Part shown: one piece after another, positions 56,808 through 64,000 of the stretch | Position numbering within the stretch: position 1 is the stretch's first letter | How the letters are laid out: every line of letters starts with the position of its first letter | Source: Clavibacter phaseoli | Lineage (GTDB): Bacteria; Actinomycetota; Actinomycetes; Actinomycetales; Microbacteriaceae | Reading direction: 5' to 3' | DNA: 64,000 bases | Assembly (NCBI RefSeq): GCF_021922925.1 | Contig: NZ_CP040786.1 | Location: forward strand, 620,001 to 684,000 | Notes under the pieces: model-generated | Told to the model about the DNA's origin: nothing | Seen by the model: only the letters and a program-made list of their open reading frames with translations | The model's database searches: none | Position numbers and translations under genes: made by a program

Positions 56808-57742
56808 TGGGCGGCGCAGACGGGACGGACGTGACCGCCATCACGCAGGACGCCGCCGACCGCGACCAGGCGCAGGCCGAGTCGAAGGCCGCGACGCTCA
56901 TCGAGTCGCTGTCGTGGCTGCAGCGCTTCCACGACCGCATCGTGGTCGTGAAGTTCGGCGGCAACGCCATGGTCGACGAGGAGCTCACGCGCACCTTCGC
57001 CGAGGACGTCGTGTACCTCCGCTACGCCGGGCTCCGACCCGTCGTCGTGCACGGCGGCGGTCCGCAGATCAGCGCGATGCTCACGCGCCTCGGCATCGAG
57101 AGCGAGTTCCGCGGGGGATACCGCGTCACCACGCCCGAGGTGCTCGAGGTCGTCCGCATGGTGCTCACCGGGCAGGTCAGCCGCGACGTCGTGCGCGGCA
57201 TCAACGCCCACGGCCCGCTCGCCGCCGCCGTCTCGGGCGAGGACGCCGGGCTCTTCACGGGCCGCCGCCGCGGCGCGGTCGTCGACGGCGTCGAGGTCGA
57301 CCTCGGCCTCGTGGGCGACGTCGTGGCGGTGGATCCCACGGCCGTGCTCGCGCAGCTCGACGCCGGCCGCATCCCGGTCGTGTCCTCCATCGCGCCCGAC
57401 GAGTCCGACCCCGCCGTCTCGCTCAACGTCAACGCGGACGCCGCGGCCGCCGCGCTCGCCGTGGCCCTCGGCGCCGAGAAGCTCGTCATCCTCACCGACG
57501 TCGCGGGCCTCTACCGCGACTGGCCCGACCGCGGATCCCTCGTCTCCGACATCCGCGCCGACGAGCTCCGCGCGCTCCTGCCCTCGCTCGAGTCGGGCAT
57601 GATCCCCAAGATGGCGGCGTGCCTCGAGGCCGTCGACGGGGGAGTGCCCAAAGCCGCCATCATCGACGGCCGCATCCCGCACTCGATGCTCCTCGAGATC
57701 TTCACCACGAACGGAATCGGAACGGAGGTCGTGCCCGCATGA
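56807..57742 (+). CDS. argB: Acetylglutamate kinase
   Basis: 311 residues. ArgB phosphorylates N-acetylglutamate and is the usual point of arginine feedback. [29 protein letters not shown] and [20 protein letters not shown] match, with [14 protein letters not shown] near the C-terminus. An N-terminal extension of about 30 residues with a mobile helix ([12 protein letters not shown]) is typical of arginine-sensitive hexameric kinases. ATG 56807 overlaps argJ; GTG 56831 is a possible later start. Confidence 0.95.
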
Positions 57743-58956
57743 CCACGACCCAGCCAGAGCGCCGCACCACCCAGACCGAGAGCGAGTGGTCCGACCGCTT
57801 CCAGGCCGCGATGATGCGCTCGTCGCCGCCCCCGCTCGCCATGCTGGTGCGCGGCGAGGGCTGCCGCGTGTGGGACTCGACGGGCCGCGAGTACCTCGAC
57901 TTCCTCGCCGGCATCGCCGTCAACTCTCTCGGGCACGCGCACCCGGCGCTCATCCGCGCGGTCACCGAGCAGGTGTCCACGCTCGCGCACGTGTCCAACT
58001 ACTTCGCCACGCCGCCGCAGATCGCGCTCGCCGAGCGCCTCCGCCGCATCACCGGCGCGGGCGACACCGGCCGCGTGTACTTCGGCAACTCGGGCGCCGA
58101 GGCGAACGAGGCCGCGTTCAAGCTCGCGCGCCGCAACGGATCCGCGCATCGCACGCGCGTCATCACCCTCCAGGGCTCCTTCCACGGCCGCACGATGGGC
58201 GCTCTCGCGCTCACCGGGCAGCCCGCGCTCCAGGCGCCCTTCCTCCCGCTCCCCGGCGGCGTCGAGCACATCGCGCCGACCCTCGAGGCGCTCGAGGCGG
58301 CGATCGACGACACCGTCCAGGCGCTCATCCTGGAGCCGATCCAGGGCGAGGCCGGCGTGGTCGACCTGCCCGCGGGCTTCCTCCGCCGCGCGCGCGAGCT
58401 CACGCGCGAGCACGGGGCGCTGCTCATCCTCGACGAGATCCAGACCGGCGTCGGGCGCACCGGCCGCTGGTTCGCGTACGAGCACGAGGGCGTGCGGCCC
58501 GACGCGGTCACGATCGCGAAGGGCATCGCGGGCGGCGTGCCGATCGGCGCGCTCGTGGCGTTCGACGCCGCGGCCGACCTCCTGCAGAAGGGCCAGCACG
58601 GGTCCACCTTCGGCGGCAACCCGCTCGCCACCGCCGCGGGGAACGCGGTCCTCGCCGAGATCGAGGAGGCCGGGCTCGTGGAGAACGCGGCCCGCCGCGG
58701 CGAGGAGATCCGCGCCGCCATCACGGGCCTCGACTCCCCGCTCGTCGCCGAGGTGCGCGGCCGCGGCCTCCTCATCGGCGTGGGCCTCCACCACGAGGAC
58801 GCCGGGCGCATCGCGGCCGCCGCGCTCGGCGAGGGCCTCATCATCAACGCGCCCAACGCCCGCAGCCTCCGCATCGCGCCGCCGCTCATAGTCGGCGACG
58901 CGGAGGTGCGCGACTTCCGCGAGCGGTTCGGGCGCGCCCTGGCGCACCTGCGCTGA
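57739..58956 (+). CDS. argD: Acetylornithine aminotransferase
   Basis: 405 residues of a class III PLP aminotransferase. [15 protein letters not shown] binds the phosphate, [13 protein letters not shown] holds the conserved Asp, and the Schiff-base Lys is in [14 protein letters not shown] near residue 261. It converts N-acetylglutamate semialdehyde to N-acetylornithine. ATG 57739 overlaps the argB stop. A strong hairpin follows, separating it from argF. Confidence 0.96.
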   Translation: MTTTQPERRTTQTESEWSDRFQAAMMRSSPPPLAMLVRGEGCRVWDSTGREYLDFLAGIAVNSLGHAHPALIRAVTEQVSTLAHVSNYFATPPQIALAERLRRITGAGDTGRVYFGNSGAEANEAAFKLARRNGSAHRTRVITLQGSFHGRTMGALALTGQPALQAPFLPLPGGVEHIAPTLEALEAAIDDTVQALILEPIQGEAGVVDLPAGFLRRARELTREHGALLILDEIQTGVGRTGRWFAYEHEGVRPDAVTIAKGIAGGVPIGALVAFDAAADLLQKGQHGSTFGGNPLATAAGNAVLAEIEEAGLVENAARRGEEIRAAITGLDSPLVAEVRGRGLLIGVGLHHEDAGRIAAAALGEGLIINAPNARSLRIAPPLIVGDAEVRDFRERFGRALAHLR

Positions 58957-58994
58957 GCCGGGGGAGCGGGGGCCGATCGCGCTCCCGTCCCCGG

Positions 58995-59032
58995 CGTCGG
59001 GCGGCGCCCCCGCGCGGGGCCGCCGCCCGACG
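58995..59032 (+). terminator. Terminator between argD and argF
   Basis: CGTCGGGCGGCG and CGCCGCCCGACG form a perfect 12-bp stem, extended by CCCC/GGGG. It should split the arginine genes into argCJBD and argFGH units. Confidence 0.8.
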
Positions 59033-59053
59033 GATCCGCCCCCGCACGTCCCC

Positions 59054-60019
<966 letters not shown>

Positions 60020-60067
60020 CGCAGCCCCCACACCCCGAGACACCTCAGCAACGAAACGGAGAACGGC

Positions 60068-62938
<2,871 letters not shown>

Positions 62939-62945
62939 CCCCCGC

Positions 62946-63560
62946 GTGATCGACGCGGCCTTCTTCGCGCGCGACGCGGTCGAGGTGGCGCCCGCGCTCC
63001 TCGGCGCGATCCTGTCGCGCGACTCGGAGGAGGGCCGCGTCTCCGTGCGCCTCACCGAGGTGGAGGCCTACCGCGGGGTGGGCGAGGATCCCGGATCGCA
63101 CGCGTTCCGCGGTCGCCGCGCCCGCAACGCCACCATGTTCGGGCCGCCCGGCCGTCTCTACGCGTACTTCACGTACGGCATGCACACGTGCGCGAACGTC
63201 GTCTGCGGTCCCGAGGGGACGAGCGCCGGCGTGCTGCTGCGAGCCGGCGAGATCGTCGAGGGGATCGACCTCGCGCGGAGCCGTCGGGGCGCGGCCGTCC
63301 GCGACCGCGACCTGGCGCGCGGGCCCGCCCGCCTCGCGGTGGCGCTCGGCATCCCGCTCTCGGACGACGGCGCGCCGCTCGACGCGGCGCCGTACGCGCT
63401 CGCCCTGCCGGACGCGCGGCTCGCGCTGCCGGCGTCCGGCCCGCGCGTCGGGGTGTCCGGACCCGGGGGATCCGGCGAGCTGTTCCCGTGGCGGTTCTGG
63501 GTGCCCGGGGATCCGACCGTCTCGCCGTACCGCGCGCACGTCCCGCGCGTCCGCCGCTGA
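62946..63560 (+). CDS. 3-methyladenine DNA glycosylase (AAG/MPG type)
   Basis: 204 residues. The family removes alkylated purines from DNA to begin base excision repair. [20 protein letters not shown] holds the catalytic Glu (near residue 40), with [20 protein letters not shown] and the [20 protein letters not shown] pocket following. GTG 62946 is 7 nt after the small membrane gene, so it probably shares the arg transcript, an odd link of repair to arginine synthesis that is common in this family. Confidence 0.9.
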   Translation: MIDAAFFARDAVEVAPALLGAILSRDSEEGRVSVRLTEVEAYRGVGEDPGSHAFRGRRARNATMFGPPGRLYAYFTYGMHTCANVVCGPEGTSAGVLLRAGEIVEGIDLARSRRGAAVRDRDLARGPARLAVALGIPLSDDGAPLDAAPYALALPDARLALPASGPRVGVSGPGGSGELFPWRFWVPGDPTVSPYRAHVPRVRR

Positions 63561-63578
63561 GCTGTCCGGTGCCGCCCG

Positions 63579-64000
63579 CTAGCGGACGACGAGCACGACC
63601 GCGGCGCACGTGGCGGCCCACAGCCAGCTCACGAGCGTCCCGATGATGAAGCGCTCCCGCGCCTCGGCCGCCTCGCCGAGCTCGGAGAACCGGCCGACGC
63701 CCTTGATGGCGATCACGACGGCGAGCGCCTCGGGGTAGCCGGCGAGGATCACGGCCACGACCGCCAGTCGCTCGAGCATCCCGATGGTGGCGCCGCCGCG
63801 CAGCACCTCGCGGGTGGGGCGGCGCAGGGCGGACGGGTCGTCCTCGTGCCCGCGCGGCGCGACCAGGATCCCGCCGTACGCTCCCGGCGGCACCGAGCCG
63901 CGGGTCGCGAGGGCCAGCACGACCGTCGACGCGGATCCGCCTCCGACGACGGCGAGCACGACGGCGACGAGCCCGAGGTAGCCGACGACGAGCGGCGACG
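63579..64000 (-). CDS. Membrane protein of unknown function (5' end outside window)
   Basis: The frame is open through the window edge; 139 residues and the stop are visible. Three hydrophobic stretches are seen (VVGYLGLVAVVLAVVGGG near the edge, MLERLAVVAVILAGYPEALA and LVSWLWAATCAAVVLVV), with a cytoplasmic segment carrying FSELGEAAEARERFIIGTLV between the last two. Related Microbacteriaceae proteins are uncharacterised. It is convergent with mpg, 18 nt apart. Confidence 0.65.
   Translation of the reverse strand, partial: SPLVVGYLGLVAVVLAVVGGGSASTVVLALATRGSVPPGAYGGILVAPRGHEDDPSALRRPTREVLRGGATIGMLERLAVVAVILAGYPEALAVVIAIKGVGRFSELGEAAEARERFIIGTLVSWLWAATCAAVVLVVR

Overview
The window is a very GC-rich chromosomal segment from an actinobacterium of the family Microbacteriaceae, most likely Clavibacter. 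This rests on GC content, the recA-recX, lexA-LysM, pgsA-cinA-clgR and infC-rpmI-rplT neighbourhoods, and the protein sequences; no rRNA or tRNA gene is present to confirm it. About 62 protein genes are packed tightly, many joined by ATGA or GTGA stop/start overlaps. I see no insertion sequence, prophage, CRISPR array, tRNA or rRNA gene.

Layout. 1-6.7 kb: end of a VanZ-like gene, RNA polymerase-recycling helicase HelD, a DASS anion symporter, and a reverse pair of an MFS transporter and an exported HNH nuclease. 6.8-11 kb: rpsO, then pnp behind an Actino-pnp-like RNA leader, then two small reverse genes. 11-19.3 kb: aldo/keto reductase, a less GC-rich pair of exported proteins, M16 protease, phosphatase, dapB, TPR membrane protein, TIGR01777 protein and thyX. 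19.3-26.6 kb: a secreted repeat protein, dapA, RNase J and a three-gene MacB-like ABC exporter. 26.7-33.9 kb: ftsK, pgsA, cinA, clgR, a DUF3046 gene, recA and recX. 34-41.2 kb: miaB, miaA, dapF, a methyltransferase, hflX, lexA and a divergent LysM gene. 41.3-46.3 kb: hisB-hisH-hisA, SseB-like and DUF1844 genes, then infC-rpmI-rplT. 46.3-54.5 kb: a SpoU methyltransferase, a glutamate-type ABC importer (gluABCD) and pheST. 54.6-64 kb: argCJBD and argFGH, a 45-residue membrane protein, a 3-methyladenine glycosylase and a truncated membrane protein.

The genes form coherent modules: arginine, histidine and lysine (dapA, dapB, dapF) biosynthesis; RNA turnover (pnp, RNase J); tRNA modification; and an SOS circuit with candidate LexA boxes at recA and between lexA and the LysM gene.

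The most notable signals are regulatory. At least 15 genes have a TANNNT -10 hexamer only 6-9 nt before the start codon, implying leaderless or nearly leaderless mRNAs. infC appears to start at ATC, since an in-frame stop lies just upstream and no ATG, GTG or TTG occurs until far into the conserved protein. The palindrome GGATCC recurs roughly 100 times by eye, several times the composition expectation. Strong hairpins sit in the leaders of infC and the LysM gene and within the gluABCD cluster.
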